From: Candidatus Nitrosotenuis chungbukensis
GTDB lineage: Archaea; Thermoproteota; Nitrososphaeria; Nitrososphaerales; Nitrosopumilaceae
DNA: 64,000 bases
Assembly: GCF_000685395.1 (NCBI RefSeq)
Contig: NZ_AVSQ01000013.1
Coordinates: 62,001 to 126,000, forward strand
Reading direction: 5' to 3'
Notes under the pieces: generated by a model
The model's database searches: none
Told to the model about the DNA's origin: nothing
The model's input: only the letters and a program-made list of their open reading frames with translations
Part shown: positions 26,968-36,060 of the stretch, piece after piece
How positions within the stretch are numbered: position 1 is the first letter of the stretch
Layout: every line of letters starts with the position of its first letter
Translations under genes and position numbers: made by a program

Positions 26968-27411
26968 ATGTTTCCAAAAGGACTAGTAATTGCAGTCTGC
27001 ACTGGGGTGGTATCTGCAGCAATGCTTGGCATATATCTGGATCAAATAAGCTCCAAAAAACAAGGCTTGGAATTTGTTGAAGGCCCCTCACTGTCAGTTA
27101 TTACGGACAAGCAAAATTATCTTGCCGGAGAAAGCGTACAAATTAGAATCATCAATTCCGGGACATACCCCCTGATGTTTTCTGACAATACTACAAAATT
27201 GCAAATCAGGGCCCTTGACGGCACTACGATTTTTTCATCAAATATTCAAAATTCAAAACTAGATCCAAAACAAGAGTCCGTATTTGTCTGGAACCAAACA
27301 AAAAATGACGGTACTGCGGTAATCGGCGGCAGATATGTCGTGGAATCCGGCACATTTACAGAAAATGAGCAAAAGATTACGGATTCTGTCACCATCAACG
27401 TGCTCAAGTAA
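26968..27411 (+). CDS. membrane-anchored beta-sandwich protein, BsuPI-like
   Basis: 147 residues. One hydrophobic segment at the N-terminus (about residues 4-24, GLVIAVCTGVVSAAMLGIYL) acts as anchor or signal. The rest is beta-rich, with ITDKQNYLAGESVQIRIINSG, PLMFSD and FVWNQTKNDGTAVIGGRYVV. The last pattern resembles the intracellular proteinase inhibitor (BsuPI) domain. Exported, function unknown. It starts one base after cbf5, so it is probably on the same transcript. Confidence 0.7.
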   Translation: MFPKGLVIAVCTGVVSAAMLGIYLDQISSKKQGLEFVEGPSLSVITDKQNYLAGESVQIRIINSGTYPLMFSDNTTKLQIRALDGTTIFSSNIQNSKLDPKQESVFVWNQTKNDGTAVIGGRYVVESGTFTENEQKITDSVTINVLK

Positions 27412-27440
27412 CCGTAACTTCCGGGTTTGGCTAGGCAGGA

Positions 27441-27450
27441 AAATTTAAAA
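27441..27450 (+). promoter_or_regulatory. TATA box of ino1
   Basis: AAATTTAAAA lies 27-36 bases before the TTG start of ino1 (27477). Confidence 0.55.
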
Positions 27451-27476
27451 CAAGTCTATCGACACCCAAAATAGAC

Positions 27477-28568
27477 TTGGGGAAAAAAATCAAAGTAGGG
27501 CTAGTCGGAATAGGCAATTGTTTTTCTGGACTAATTCAAGGAATCGAGTATTACAGGAGAAATCCGAAACAGCAAGTAATTGGGCTAATGCATGAAAAAA
27601 TAGGCGATTATTCAATTTATGATCTAGAGTTTGTAGCCGGCTTTGATGTTGGCATAAACAAGATTGGCAAGACAATCAACGAGGCAATCTATGAATCCCC
27701 GAACATGGTCAACTGGGTTCCAAAACAAAAGATGCCAAAATCAAGCGGGCGCGTTTATGAGAGTCCGCTTCTTGACGGCGTCGGAATCTGGGTAGAAAAC
27801 AAAGTAAAACCAGTAAAAAGCAAAAAAACCCAAGAACAAATTACAAAGGAAATTAAAAGAAAGCTGGACGAAACCGGCGTTGAAATAATTGTCTCCTATC
27901 TGCCTGTCGGCTCTGACAAAGTAACGCAATACTGGGCTCAGACATGTCTTGACACTAACACTGCATTTGTAAACTGCATTCCATCATTTATCGCATCGGA
28001 AGGAAAGTGGGGCAGGAAATTTGCAGAAAAGAAAATTCCGGTAATCGGTGATGACATAAAAGGCCAGGTTGGGGCAACAATTGTCCACAGGACACTTGCC
28101 AAGCTCTGTGACGATCGCGGAACTAAAATTGAAAAAACTTACCAAATCAACGTTGGAGGCAATACTGACTTTTTGAACATGAAAGAACAAGAAAGATTGG
28201 TAAGCAAAAGAATCTCCAAGACCGAAAGTGTTCAAAGCCAGCTAAAGCAAAGACTTGCTGACGATCAAATCTATGTGGGACCGTCTGACTTTATTCCATT
28301 TTTAGGAAATACAAAGCTGATGTTTATGAGAATTGAAGGGAGACAGTGGGCAAACATCCCATACAACATGGAAGTAAGACTCGAAGTCGACGACAAGGCA
28401 AACTCTGCCGGAATTGTAATTGACGCAGTGCGTTTGGCAAGACTGGCCTTGGATAGAAAGATGGGCGGACCTATAATTCCGGCATGTGCCTACCTGATGA
28501 AGCATCCTCCAAAACAGATGAGCGATCCCGAAGCAAAGAACGAACTAGAGAAATTCATCAAAGGATAA
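27477..28568 (+). CDS. ino1: myo-inositol-1-phosphate synthase
   Basis: 363 residues. It turns glucose 6-phosphate into 1L-myo-inositol 1-phosphate using NAD, for inositol phospholipids and compatible solutes. The NAD-binding start is VGLVGIGNCFSGLIQGIEYY; later PVIGDDIKGQVGATIVHR and NVGGNTDFLNM are family hallmarks (active-site Lys and Asn). The length matches the archaeal/actinobacterial form. TTG start, single gene, good TATA box. Confidence 0.94.
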   Translation: MGKKIKVGLVGIGNCFSGLIQGIEYYRRNPKQQVIGLMHEKIGDYSIYDLEFVAGFDVGINKIGKTINEAIYESPNMVNWVPKQKMPKSSGRVYESPLLDGVGIWVENKVKPVKSKKTQEQITKEIKRKLDETGVEIIVSYLPVGSDKVTQYWAQTCLDTNTAFVNCIPSFIASEGKWGRKFAEKKIPVIGDDIKGQVGATIVHRTLAKLCDDRGTKIEKTYQINVGGNTDFLNMKEQERLVSKRISKTESVQSQLKQRLADDQIYVGPSDFIPFLGNTKLMFMRIEGRQWANIPYNMEVRLEVDDKANSAGIVIDAVRLARLALDRKMGGPIIPACAYLMKHPPKQMSDPEAKNELEKFIKG

Positions 28569-28608
28569 ACAGTCTGATCCTCAACTAAACCGAGCCGCAA
28601 AAATCACG

Positions 28609-28617
28609 TATTAATAA
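28609..28617 (+). promoter_or_regulatory. TATA box of tRNA-Ser
   Basis: TATTAATAA lies 36-44 bases before the mature tRNA 5' end, fitting a start site some ten bases before the tRNA and a trimmed 5' leader. Confidence 0.5.
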
Positions 28618-28652
28618 TCAGTCTTGAGATAGTTTTTTGTCGTAAAGACGTT

Positions 28653-28752
28653 GCCGAGGTCGCCTAGCCTGGTAGGGCGCGCGCCTGGAAATTGAAAAAA
28701 CCATACAGCGCGTACTCGTAAGGGTACGGGAGTTCAAATCTCCCTCTCGGCG
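28653..28752 (+). tRNA. tRNA-Ser (anticodon GGA) with a 16-base intron
   Basis: The acceptor stem GCCGAGG pairs with TCTCGGC (one G-U). The D arm holds AGCCTGGTA. The anticodon stem CGCGC/GCGCG encloses CTGGAA, then about 16 extra bases, then A. A long variable arm (ACTC-GTAA-GGGT core) marks a class II tRNA, and the T arm is GGGAG-TTCAAAT-CTCCC. With the intron taken out after position 37 (about 28691-28706), the loop is seven bases with anticodon GGA. The discriminator base is G, as expected for Ser. CCA is not encoded. Confidence 0.92.
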
Positions 28753-28753
28753 C

Positions 28754-28759
28754 TTTTTT
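28754..28759 (+). terminator. oligo-T terminator after tRNA-Ser
   Basis: A run of six T follows the tRNA 3' end by one base. This is the usual archaeal termination signal for short RNA genes. Confidence 0.55.
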
Positions 28760-28793
28760 CATAATCCATTAATCGTTGCATTTTGGTATTCTG

Positions 28794-30098
28794 GTGTTGA
28801 ACAAGTACGATGTGGGTATAATTGGAGGCGGCATACTGGGCACTAGCATTTCGTACTGGCTCTCTACTGTTTCAAATCTCAAGACATGCGTGATCGAAAA
28901 GGAGAGCGGTGTTGCGCAGCACGCAAGTGGAAGGAACACCGGCGTAATACATTCTCCATTCTACCTTGATCCACAAAAAAAGAAGACAATTGCAAGGGCG
29001 GCCATGGTGTCTCGTGACCTCTGGAAGGAGTTTTCAATTCCGAGAAACATTCCATGGAATGAATGCGGCACACTTGAAGTTGCACTAGATGAGTCGCAAC
29101 ACAAAACATTGGAAAAATATCTAAAGTGGGGGGCACAAAACGGGATTCCAGAAGACGCCCTTGAGCTAATGGATTCAAGCGAAGTTTCAAAAAAAGAGCC
29201 AAACGTTCAATGTAACTCTGGAATTTACTGCAGCCGCGACGTCTCAACTGACTATGGTGTTATGACTGGGGAGCTTTACCGTTATTCCAAAAACCACGAT
29301 GTAACATTTTTGTTTGAGCATAAGATGACTAGAATCGAAAATATGGATGAGTGTGTGAAATTGCATTTTTCAAATAATTCTAGCATTGAGTGCAAGTTCG
29401 TGATAAATTGCGCCGGCGGACATTCGCTTGAAATAGCAAAAATGTTCGGTCTTGCAAACGAATACTCGTCGCTCCACTTTAGGGGAGAATATTGGATTGC
29501 GGAGAAAAAACATGAAAACCTGGTAAACACCAACGTTTATTCTGTAGCCAAGTTTACGAACTTTCCATTTTTAGATCCGCACTGGATCAAAAGAGCAGAC
29601 GGCACAACAGAAATCGGGCCAAACGCAGTTCCCGTTGCAACTCCAGAAACATATTCTGGCTATGTTGGAAATATTTCCGACGTGGTATCAAAGCTTGGTG
29701 AGATTCTCAGCGGAAGCTCAAAAAAACTATTGGTAAACCCAGAATTTCTATCTTTGATTTCAAAGGAATGGAAAAGCTCGCTGTCAAAAAATACCATGAT
29801 AGATAGGGTAAAACAATTCATACCGAAAATAAATCCTGACTTTTTCGCAAAGCGGGGAACCTCCGGGATCCGAACCCCACTAATCTCAAAAAAAGGAGAA
29901 TTTGTACCTGAAATCTTGGATCTTGAGGGGGACAATTCGTTTCATATTCTCAATTACAACTCTCCTGGGGCGACAGGTGCCCCTGCATATTCTGCCCTGG
30001 TTGTCAAAAAACTGCAGGAAAGAGGATTTCTAAATCTCCAGAAAGCAAGGGAGTCTTTTTGGAACTTTGATAAAATAATTGAACAAATCAATCTCTGA
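28794..30098 (+). CDS. FAD-dependent oxidoreductase, L-2-hydroxyglutarate oxidase-like
   Basis: About 434 residues. An N-terminal Rossmann FAD site (YDVGIIGGGILGTSISYWL...CVIEKE) is followed by the family segment HASGRNTGVIHSPFYLDP, typical of LhgO/L2HGDH in the DAO superfamily. The late GTSGIRTPLISKKGEFVPEILDLEGDN...GATGAPAYSALVV also fits. It probably oxidises L-2-hydroxyglutarate or a related 2-hydroxy acid. The start is uncertain: GTG 28794 or TTG 28797 put the Rossmann strand at the N-terminus; a TTG at 28776 is longer. Confidence 0.88.
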   Translation: MLNKYDVGIIGGGILGTSISYWLSTVSNLKTCVIEKESGVAQHASGRNTGVIHSPFYLDPQKKKTIARAAMVSRDLWKEFSIPRNIPWNECGTLEVALDESQHKTLEKYLKWGAQNGIPEDALELMDSSEVSKKEPNVQCNSGIYCSRDVSTDYGVMTGELYRYSKNHDVTFLFEHKMTRIENMDECVKLHFSNNSSIECKFVINCAGGHSLEIAKMFGLANEYSSLHFRGEYWIAEKKHENLVNTNVYSVAKFTNFPFLDPHWIKRADGTTEIGPNAVPVATPETYSGYVGNISDVVSKLGEILSGSSKKLLVNPEFLSLISKEWKSSLSKNTMIDRVKQFIPKINPDFFAKRGTSGIRTPLISKKGEFVPEILDLEGDNSFHILNYNSPGATGAPAYSALVVKKLQERGFLNLQKARESFWNFDKIIEQINL

Positions 30099-30139
30099 GA
30101 AGTTCATGAACCTTTACATAGTTATTTCACAAAGATGCT

Positions 30140-30406
30140 TTGTTGCTTCCAGATCGTTGCTCAATTAAAGAAAAAGGAAGAGGCTGCGTCAATCCGCCAG
30201 AGTTCATAATCTCCATCGCGTCTGAGAATGACGAATACATGGTGGGTGTAACATGTGACAGGCACAAAAAAATTTTTAGCGCAAAACTGGAGGCTTTACA
30301 AAAGGAAGACAAGATGCCCAAAGGCGCAATCAATTTTTCCGCATTAAAACCAGTCGGAACTGACTGCATAAAGGCACACCCAGACGACCTAGTCCAGATT
30401 GACTGA
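30140..30406 (+). CDS. small Cys-containing protein of unknown function
   Basis: 88 residues with four Cys (DRCSIKEKGRGCVNPPE, VTCDRHKK and GTDCIKAHPDD) and two nearby His, spaced so that they could bind one metal. The middle reads as beta strands (FIISIASENDEYMVGV). TTG start; no family recognised. It converges on the next gene with an 18-base overlap of coding ends. Possibly a zinc-stabilised small domain. Confidence 0.65.
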   Translation: MLLPDRCSIKEKGRGCVNPPEFIISIASENDEYMVGVTCDRHKKIFSAKLEALQKEDKMPKGAINFSALKPVGTDCIKAHPDDLVQID

Positions 30407-31354
30407 GTAAATCATCTTCTTTTGCTCAAGGCCATAAATTAAATTCTTGATTGTAATTTCCGCCATCTTTTTTCTTGTTTCGGTAGTAGAACTTCCAATG
30501 TGGGGCGCAAGTACCGCATTTCTCATTTTCGCAAGTCCGTGATTTTTTCCTATTGGCTCTTTTTCAAATACGTCAAGGGCAGCTCCTGCAATCATGCCTG
30601 ATCTTAGTGCTTTTATCAGATCTTTTTCGTTTATTATTTTTCCACGTGACGTGTTGATCAAATGTGAAGTCTTTTTCATTTTTTTCAAAAGACGCATGTC
30701 TACAATTCCACGTGTTTCTTTTGTGTATGGAACGTGAACTGTTATGGCGTCGCTTTTCTCAAATAGTTCATCAAGCGAAACAAATTTTGCACCTAATTTT
30801 TTTTCTTGGTTTTTTGGCAATCTGTGTCTGCTGTGATATGTGATTTTCATTCCAAATGGGGTGATTCTTTTTGCTACCGCACTACCTATTCTTCCCATCC
30901 CAAAAATTCCGATTGTTTTTCCTTCTATGTCAGTACCGACATAATCATGTGGACCAAATATGACCTTCCAATTTCCACCTCTGATCATTCTGTCACCCTC
31001 GGTGATCCTTCTCATAGAATCAAGCATGAGAGCTACTGTAAGGTCGGCAGTTGCGTTTGTTAGAACATCTGGAGTGTAACCAATTTTGATTTTGCGTGCT
31101 TTTGCCTTTTGCAAATCAATGTGGTCATACCCAACACTATACGTGCTGATTACCTTGAGTTTTTTTGCATTTTCAATTATCTCCTCATCTATCACATCGT
31201 AGGGGAAGCAAACAAGGCCGTCAACCTGACTTATTTTTGATAGCAGTTTGCCTTTTGGCATTGGTATTTCCCCACTGTGAACGTAAATGTCATATCGCTT
31301 CTTCAGCTCTGTCATAGCAAATTCGTGCAGTTTTCGAGTGAGAAGAATTTTCAT
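30389..31354 (-). CDS. D-2-hydroxyacid dehydrogenase (glyoxylate/hydroxypyruvate reductase-like)
   Basis: 321 residues from the ATG at 31354 (MKILLTRKLHEFAM); a TTG 15 bases upstream is possible. The NAD(P) site is IGIFGMGRIGSAVAKR (near residue 150), and the catalytic residues are Arg in TSRGKIINE, Glu in FEKEPIGKN and His in APHIGSSTTETR. Fits the D-isomer 2-hydroxyacid dehydrogenases, closest in pattern to archaeal glyoxylate reductases. True substrate unknown. Confidence 0.9.
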   Translation of the reverse strand: MKILLTRKLHEFAMTELKKRYDIYVHSGEIPMPKGKLLSKISQVDGLVCFPYDVIDEEIIENAKKLKVISTYSVGYDHIDLQKAKARKIKIGYTPDVLTNATADLTVALMLDSMRRITEGDRMIRGGNWKVIFGPHDYVGTDIEGKTIGIFGMGRIGSAVAKRITPFGMKITYHSRHRLPKNQEKKLGAKFVSLDELFEKSDAITVHVPYTKETRGIVDMRLLKKMKKTSHLINTSRGKIINEKDLIKALRSGMIAGAALDVFEKEPIGKNHGLAKMRNAVLAPHIGSSTTETRKKMAEITIKNLIYGLEQKKMIYSVNLD

Positions 31355-31431
31355 TCTAGATTTTGCCAACTGTCTGCGGAAATCTCATCAATCCTTATAA
31401 GATTTGTTATCACAACCATGGTGACCAAAAA

Positions 31432-31563
31432 TTGGAGGAAGAAGAGTTTGCATTATGCATAGAATGCGGTAACGCGATAGAAAAATGCGTTTGTGTTTGT
31501 CCTTATTGCGGGGAGCGAGACAAATGTGAATGCGCTCTCTTTGAAGCAGCAACTGGTGGATAA
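31432..31563 (+). CDS. 43-residue Cys-rich (zinc-ribbon-like) protein
   Basis: Starting at TTG 31432 it reads as an acidic N-terminus (LEEEEFAL), then CIECGN, CVCVCPYCGE and CECALFEA. There are eight Cys, arranged as CxxC and CxCxCxxC with a final CxC, which could hold one or two zinc ions or an iron-sulfur cluster. The frame is open further upstream, but that part overlaps the divergent dehydrogenase start. A TTATAA box lies about 35 bases upstream. Stop is 39 bases before korA, so the two may be transcribed together. Confidence 0.6.
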   Translation: MEEEEFALCIECGNAIEKCVCVCPYCGERDKCECALFEAATGG

Positions 31564-31575
31564 ATTTTACATATT

Positions 31576-31583
31576 CTTAATAA
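31576..31583 (+). promoter_or_regulatory. TATA box of korAB
   Basis: CTTAATAA lies 20-27 bases before the korA ATG (31603). A GGTGA string six bases before the ATG may act as a ribosome-binding site. Confidence 0.5.
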
Positions 31584-31602
31584 CAAACAAAACTTAGGTG
31601 AC

Positions 31603-33516
31603 ATGTTGGAACAAACAGACATCAGCTGGCTAATTGGTGGGCCACAGGGAAGCGGGGTAGAATCTGGAGCTAACATATTTTCCCGAGCATGTGCTGCAAT
31701 GGGCTATGAGATCTTTGGGAAAAGAGAATTTTATTCTAACATAAAGGGCGAGCACAGCTATTTTGTTGTCCGGGTGTCAAACAATGCGATTCACTCAAAC
31801 ATCAACGACGTAACACTGATGGCCGCATTTGACGCAGAGACAATTTTTCGGCATGCAGACGAAGTAATCAAAAACGGCGCGATAATCTACGACTCTGATC
31901 TTGTTGCCACCAAAGTTGACGAGGTCCATAACATGGATCTCAACTACAAGCAAAGATTGCTAAAGTATTTGGACTCTAAAAACAAACCGTACACAATTCA
32001 GGGAATTTTAGATATTGCGCAAGAGCGCGGCGTTAATCTGTATCCTGTATCTTTTAGAAATGTTTTGTCTACAATGGCAGACGAGGTAAACAATCCCCGA
32101 CTCAAAGGAATGGTGAGGATGTTCAATGTGCTTGGAGTCTCGTTCTCACTTGGCGTGCTTGGAATGCCTCCTGAGACACTGCTTAGCTCAATTGATGCGA
32201 TTTTTGCAAAAAAGCAAGCCATTGCGGATCTTAACAAAAAAACAGCAAATTATGCGTATAATTTTGCCACTGCAAAGTTTCCGAATTTTACGTATCGTCT
32301 AAAGCAAGTTGAGAAAAAACCTGGCACCATCCTGGTTCAGGGATACCAGGGAACTGCGCTTGGCAAAATGGTCTGTGGCTGCAGATTTCAGCCGTACTAT
32401 CCGATCACCCCCGCCTCTGATGAGAGCGTCTATTTGGAATCAAACGAAATTTTAGATGTCAAGGAAAACAGGCCTGGCTCAACTGTTGTGGTACAAACAG
32501 AAGATGAGATATCTGCAATGGGGATGACGATTGGGGGTGCACTAACAGGTACCCGTTCAGCAACCTGCACGTCTGGTCCAGGGTTTTCACTTATGGCAGA
32601 AATGCTGGGATGGGCAGGAATCAACGAGGTTCCAGTTGTAATTACTCTGTATCAGCGAAGTGGACCGTCCACCGGGTTACCTACACGACACGGTCAGGAT
32701 GATCTAATGTTTGCAATCTATGCAGGACACGGCGAATTTCCGAAAATGGTTTATGCGTCAGGCGACATCGAGGAAAGCTTCTATGATACTGGAAGATGTT
32801 TTAACTATGCTGACATCTATCAAGTCCCAGTCATCCACATGATGGACAAGTTTCTGGCAAGCTCTGTAGTTACATGCAAGAGGTTTGATTCTGATAAAAT
32901 AACAATTAACCGAGGAAAACTCTTGGATAAAATTGAGGGAGACTACAAGAGGTTTGCTTTTGTCCCAGATGGGATCTCTCCAAGGTCAAAACTTGGGCTT
33001 GAAAATGGCATATTTTGGAATACTGGCGACGAAAGTGATGAGTTTGGCCACATATCCGAAGATCCTGAAATTAGAATAAAGAAAATGGACAAGCGATACT
33101 CCAAACTGGACTACATGCTAAAAACAATGCCTCAAGAGGAGCAGGCAGTATCGTATGGAGTATCTGACTACTGTGTTGTGAGCTGGGGCTCCACAAAGGG
33201 CCCGATTCTTGATGCAATTGACATGCTAAAAAAAGAAAATATCAACATAGGATTCATCCAAATGAAACTACTTCATCCATTCCCAACTGACTATATCAAA
33301 TCGTTACTGAAAAATGCCAAAACAATAATTGACATTGAGGCAAACCAGACAGGTCAGCTCGGACTGCTTTTAAAGCAAAACTTGGAACACAGTCCTGATT
33401 ACTATATTCTAAAATACACTGGAAGGGCAATGACTTCAACAGAATTGTACGATTCACTAAAAAACATAATAGCAAACAAGGCCGAAAAAAGGCAGGTACT
33501 AACTCATGGCGCTTAA
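31603..33516 (+). CDS. korA: 2-oxoacid:ferredoxin oxidoreductase, fused gamma-alpha subunit
   Basis: 637 residues. The gamma domain (about 1-200) starts with [24 protein letters not shown]. The alpha domain begins near residue 245 with [30 protein letters not shown] and carries [15 protein letters not shown]-type and [19 protein letters not shown] motifs. With KorB it oxidises 2-oxoglutarate, pyruvate or other 2-oxoacids with CoA and reduces ferredoxin, and can run in reverse. The gamma-alpha fusion is the archaeal OFOR form. It overlaps korB by eleven bases. Confidence 0.95.
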   Translation: MLEQTDISWLIGGPQGSGVESGANIFSRACAAMGYEIFGKREFYSNIKGEHSYFVVRVSNNAIHSNINDVTLMAAFDAETIFRHADEVIKNGAIIYDSDLVATKVDEVHNMDLNYKQRLLKYLDSKNKPYTIQGILDIAQERGVNLYPVSFRNVLSTMADEVNNPRLKGMVRMFNVLGVSFSLGVLGMPPETLLSSIDAIFAKKQAIADLNKKTANYAYNFATAKFPNFTYRLKQVEKKPGTILVQGYQGTALGKMVCGCRFQPYYPITPASDESVYLESNEILDVKENRPGSTVVVQTEDEISAMGMTIGGALTGTRSATCTSGPGFSLMAEMLGWAGINEVPVVITLYQRSGPSTGLPTRHGQDDLMFAIYAGHGEFPKMVYASGDIEESFYDTGRCFNYADIYQVPVIHMMDKFLASSVVTCKRFDSDKITINRGKLLDKIEGDYKRFAFVPDGISPRSKLGLENGIFWNTGDESDEFGHISEDPEIRIKKMDKRYSKLDYMLKTMPQEEQAVSYGVSDYCVVSWGSTKGPILDAIDMLKKENINIGFIQMKLLHPFPTDYIKSLLKNAKTIIDIEANQTGQLGLLLKQNLEHSPDYYILKYTGRAMTSTELYDSLKNIIANKAEKRQVLTHGA

Positions 33517-35566
33517 GATAGGTGACTACAAAACCGAGGTACACAACGACTGGTGTCCTGGATGCGTACTGCCTGACACTTTACTTCACTGCAATCCCTC
33601 GGTGAAACAAATACAACAAGTCAGCGTTGGAGAGCGAGTTCTTGGAAGAGATGGCCTTTACCATAGGGTGAGCGAAGTTATGGCACACATTCATAGGGGA
33701 AAAGTTTTCAAGATTATGACAAAATGTTTTGGAGCAACATATCTTACGGATGAACACCCTGTCCTAATAGTAAGACGTGAACATCAAAAACGACACAACA
33801 AAAAATTTGATGCCGTTTGGACAAGAGCAGACGAAATCAAAACAAAAGATTATCTTGTATATCCTGTTCAAAAAGAACAAATTGACAGAGAGTTTATTGA
33901 TGTCGATTATCAATTAAAGAAAAAAGACACCGTAAGCAAAGATCTGCCAAACAAAATTCCGCTCAACGAGGATACTCTGAGACTAATGGGATACTATATT
34001 GCGGAAGGACATGTGCATGAACGAGAGATTTGTTTTACATTTAACTCAAAAGAAGTCGAATTCATAAATGATGTTGAAAATATCATGCTGCAAACGTTTG
34101 GTCTAACTGGAACGGAAACTACCAAAAGAAATGTAACGACCATTTCATTTTATTCGGCACCACTTGCAAGGATATTTTTAGATTGGTTTGGACACAAATC
34201 ATACAACAAAAAAATACCGCATTTTGCAATGCTTCTTCCTGCCATGAAGCAAAAAGAACTGATCAAAGGATTGTGGCGCGGGGATGGCTGGTTAAGCACT
34301 GAACAAATACGTGGCAATTTCAAGACTGTTTCAAAGACCCTGTCTGAACAGCTAAAATCCTTGTTGCTAAGACAGGGAATTGTACCAATAATTTCTGTTG
34401 CCAATGCAAAAGGCATTCACAGAGAATCGTATTCGATTCAGATTGTAAACGATCGTGATTTTGCAATACTGTGTAAAATACTAGATGAGAAGATGGAACC
34501 AAAAAACCATGTTGGAAAACCCCCATCATCCGTACTCACACCTGACTATGTAATGATCCCAATCAAAAAAATTGAAAGTTTTGACTATGATGGCCCAGTA
34601 TACAACCTAGAAGTTGACGATGTTAACTCTTACGTAAGCGAAAACGCAATCTTGCATAACTGTGGTGATTTTGGTATTGTCAATGCAATACAGATGGCGC
34701 TATCCGAAATGCAGATACCTCGACACCAAGCCGCAATATTTTCTGGAATAGGGTGCTCTGGCAAGACATCTCACTTCATCAACGTGTACGGTGTCCATAC
34801 TCTGCATGGGCGAGTTCTGACATTTGCACAGGGCGCAAAGCTTGCAAATCCGGATATGAAAATCATTGCAGCGGGTGGTGACGGAGACGGGCTTGGAATA
34901 GGGGTGGGTCATTTTATCGCAGCCGGTAGGCGAAACTTGGATCTAACATACATCATATTTAACAACGGAGTTTACGGACTTACAAAGGGGCAGGCATCTC
35001 CAACACTGCGGCTGGGAGAAAAAACAAAATCACTGCCAACCCCAAACACAAACTACAACGTCAATCCAATCGGCCTTGCGATTACAAGCGGGTTTACCTT
35101 TGTCGCGCGTGGATATGCGTATGACGTGAGGCATCTAAAGGATCTCATTATAGCAGCGGTGAACCACAAAGGTCTTGCATTTCTTGACGTTTTACAGCCA
35201 TGTCCTACATACAACGACATCAATACCCGTGACTGGTATTCTGGGATGGATAATCTGGACGAATCAAAAAAACAGCACTCACGAATCTACAAGCTTGAAG
35301 ATACAGGATATGATCCAGTGGTTCATTATGACTCTGAAACGGAATTTAACGAAAAATTAACACAGGCACTAATCAAATCTCTAGAATGGGACACTAAAAT
35401 CCCAACTGGCATATTTTATAAAAATGAAATAATCAGCCAATATGAAAAGAGAATCATGGATAAAATTCCAAACTATATGGAAAACCCGCCATCCTCGCAG
35501 GTCGTCTCATCAAATGGCAAGCCAACTACTGACATATCAAAAATTTTAGATTCCATGTCTGTTTGA
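33506..35566 (+). CDS. korB: 2-oxoacid:ferredoxin oxidoreductase beta subunit, interrupted by an in-frame intein
   Basis: 686 residues before splicing and 320 after. The N-extein (residues 1-19) ends in NDWCPG, and the C-extein resumes at residue 386 with [14 protein letters not shown], restoring the conserved WCPGCGDFG motif. The thiamine diphosphate site [21 protein letters not shown]...[11 protein letters not shown] lies near residues 454-495. In solved archaeal OFORs the two Cys of WCPGC bind the [4Fe-4S] cluster, so the enzyme should be inactive until the intein leaves. It forms the catalytic half of KorAB. Confidence 0.95.
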   Translation: MALKIGDYKTEVHNDWCPGCVLPDTLLHCNPSVKQIQQVSVGERVLGRDGLYHRVSEVMAHIHRGKVFKIMTKCFGATYLTDEHPVLIVRREHQKRHNKKFDAVWTRADEIKTKDYLVYPVQKEQIDREFIDVDYQLKKKDTVSKDLPNKIPLNEDTLRLMGYYIAEGHVHEREICFTFNSKEVEFINDVENIMLQTFGLTGTETTKRNVTTISFYSAPLARIFLDWFGHKSYNKKIPHFAMLLPAMKQKELIKGLWRGDGWLSTEQIRGNFKTVSKTLSEQLKSLLLRQGIVPIISVANAKGIHRESYSIQIVNDRDFAILCKILDEKMEPKNHVGKPPSSVLTPDYVMIPIKKIESFDYDGPVYNLEVDDVNSYVSENAILHNCGDFGIVNAIQMALSEMQIPRHQAAIFSGIGCSGKTSHFINVYGVHTLHGRVLTFAQGAKLANPDMKIIAAGGDGDGLGIGVGHFIAAGRRNLDLTYIIFNNGVYGLTKGQASPTLRLGEKTKSLPTPNTNYNVNPIGLAITSGFTFVARGYAYDVRHLKDLIIAAVNHKGLAFLDVLQPCPTYNDINTRDWYSGMDNLDESKKQHSRIYKLEDTGYDPVVHYDSETEFNEKLTQALIKSLEWDTKIPTGIFYKNEIISQYEKRIMDKIPNYMENPPSSQVVSSNGKPTTDISKILDSMSV
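33563..34660 (+). mobile_element. KorB intein with LAGLIDADG homing endonuclease (366 residues)
   Basis: All standard intein blocks can be read. Block A is [11 protein letters not shown] at the first residue (Cys1). Block B is [13 protein letters not shown] with the TxxH motif. The first LAGLIDADG helix is [11 protein letters not shown] (near KorB residue 160) and the second is [11 protein letters not shown] (near 252). Block F is [13 protein letters not shown], and block G ends ILHN followed by Cys+1 of the extein. His-Asn before a Cys nucleophile is the canonical class 1 end. Both endonuclease acidic residues (Glu in AEG, Asp in GDG) are present, so it could still cut. Confidence 0.95.
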
Positions 35567-35625
35567 AATGTTATGGGTTATAATATAATGAATATTAGCA
35601 AGTTACACGGAAGGTTGTACTATAA

Positions 35626-36060
35626 TTGAATCTGACTGAAGCAAACAAGATATTTAGAAAATCCATAATTAAAGGATATTTTGAGCCAAGCTTGCTTAAT
35701 CTTGACTTTAGCAAATCCAACATAAAGCACCCGATAATGCCTGAAGACGGACTCATGCAATCAAACCTGTTGCACATCTTTTTTGATGTTGAGACTGGCT
35801 CTGATTATCCTGATGGTGATGAATGGCTTATAGCAGAATTTCTATTCCCCTACAACATAAAAATTCCAGACAGCGTCAAGGGTCCTGACTATTTTACATC
35901 GCTTTCGTTAAGTGATGGCAAAAATTACTGGCATCATAGAGAACTAATCAGATTCAAGTACGGGAAATCAAAAAAACTTGCCGAATCATTAGAATTCTTG
36001 GATTCCAAGTACAAAGAACTTCATTCGATGCTAGAGCCGCTAGAAAAAGACATCAAATAG
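35626..36060 (+). CDS. protein of unknown function
   Basis: 144 residues, soluble and acidic, starting with TTG. Visible parts are a helical N-terminus (LTEANKIFRKSIIKGYF), a central beta region with FFDVETGSDYPDGDEWLIAEF, and a C-terminal helix rich in Lys/Glu/Leu that may be a coiled coil. I recognise no family. A TATAATATAATG stretch lies 35-46 bases upstream. It overlaps the next, convergent gene by eight bases at the stops. Confidence 0.65.
   Translation: MNLTEANKIFRKSIIKGYFEPSLLNLDFSKSNIKHPIMPEDGLMQSNLLHIFFDVETGSDYPDGDEWLIAEFLFPYNIKIPDSVKGPDYFTSLSLSDGKNYWHHRELIRFKYGKSKKLAESLEFLDSKYKELHSMLEPLEKDIK

Noticed and set aside
28653-28752. tRNA-Leu, because of the long variable arm
   Set aside because: With the intron at the canonical site the anticodon is GGA, and the discriminator is G, which fits Ser. 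Leu would need a different anticodon and usually A at position 73.
33563-34660. Insertion in korB as a pseudogene or foreign gene insertion
   Set aside because: The frame is intact across both joints, and all intein blocks including HN/Cys+1 are present. A functional intein explains it fully.
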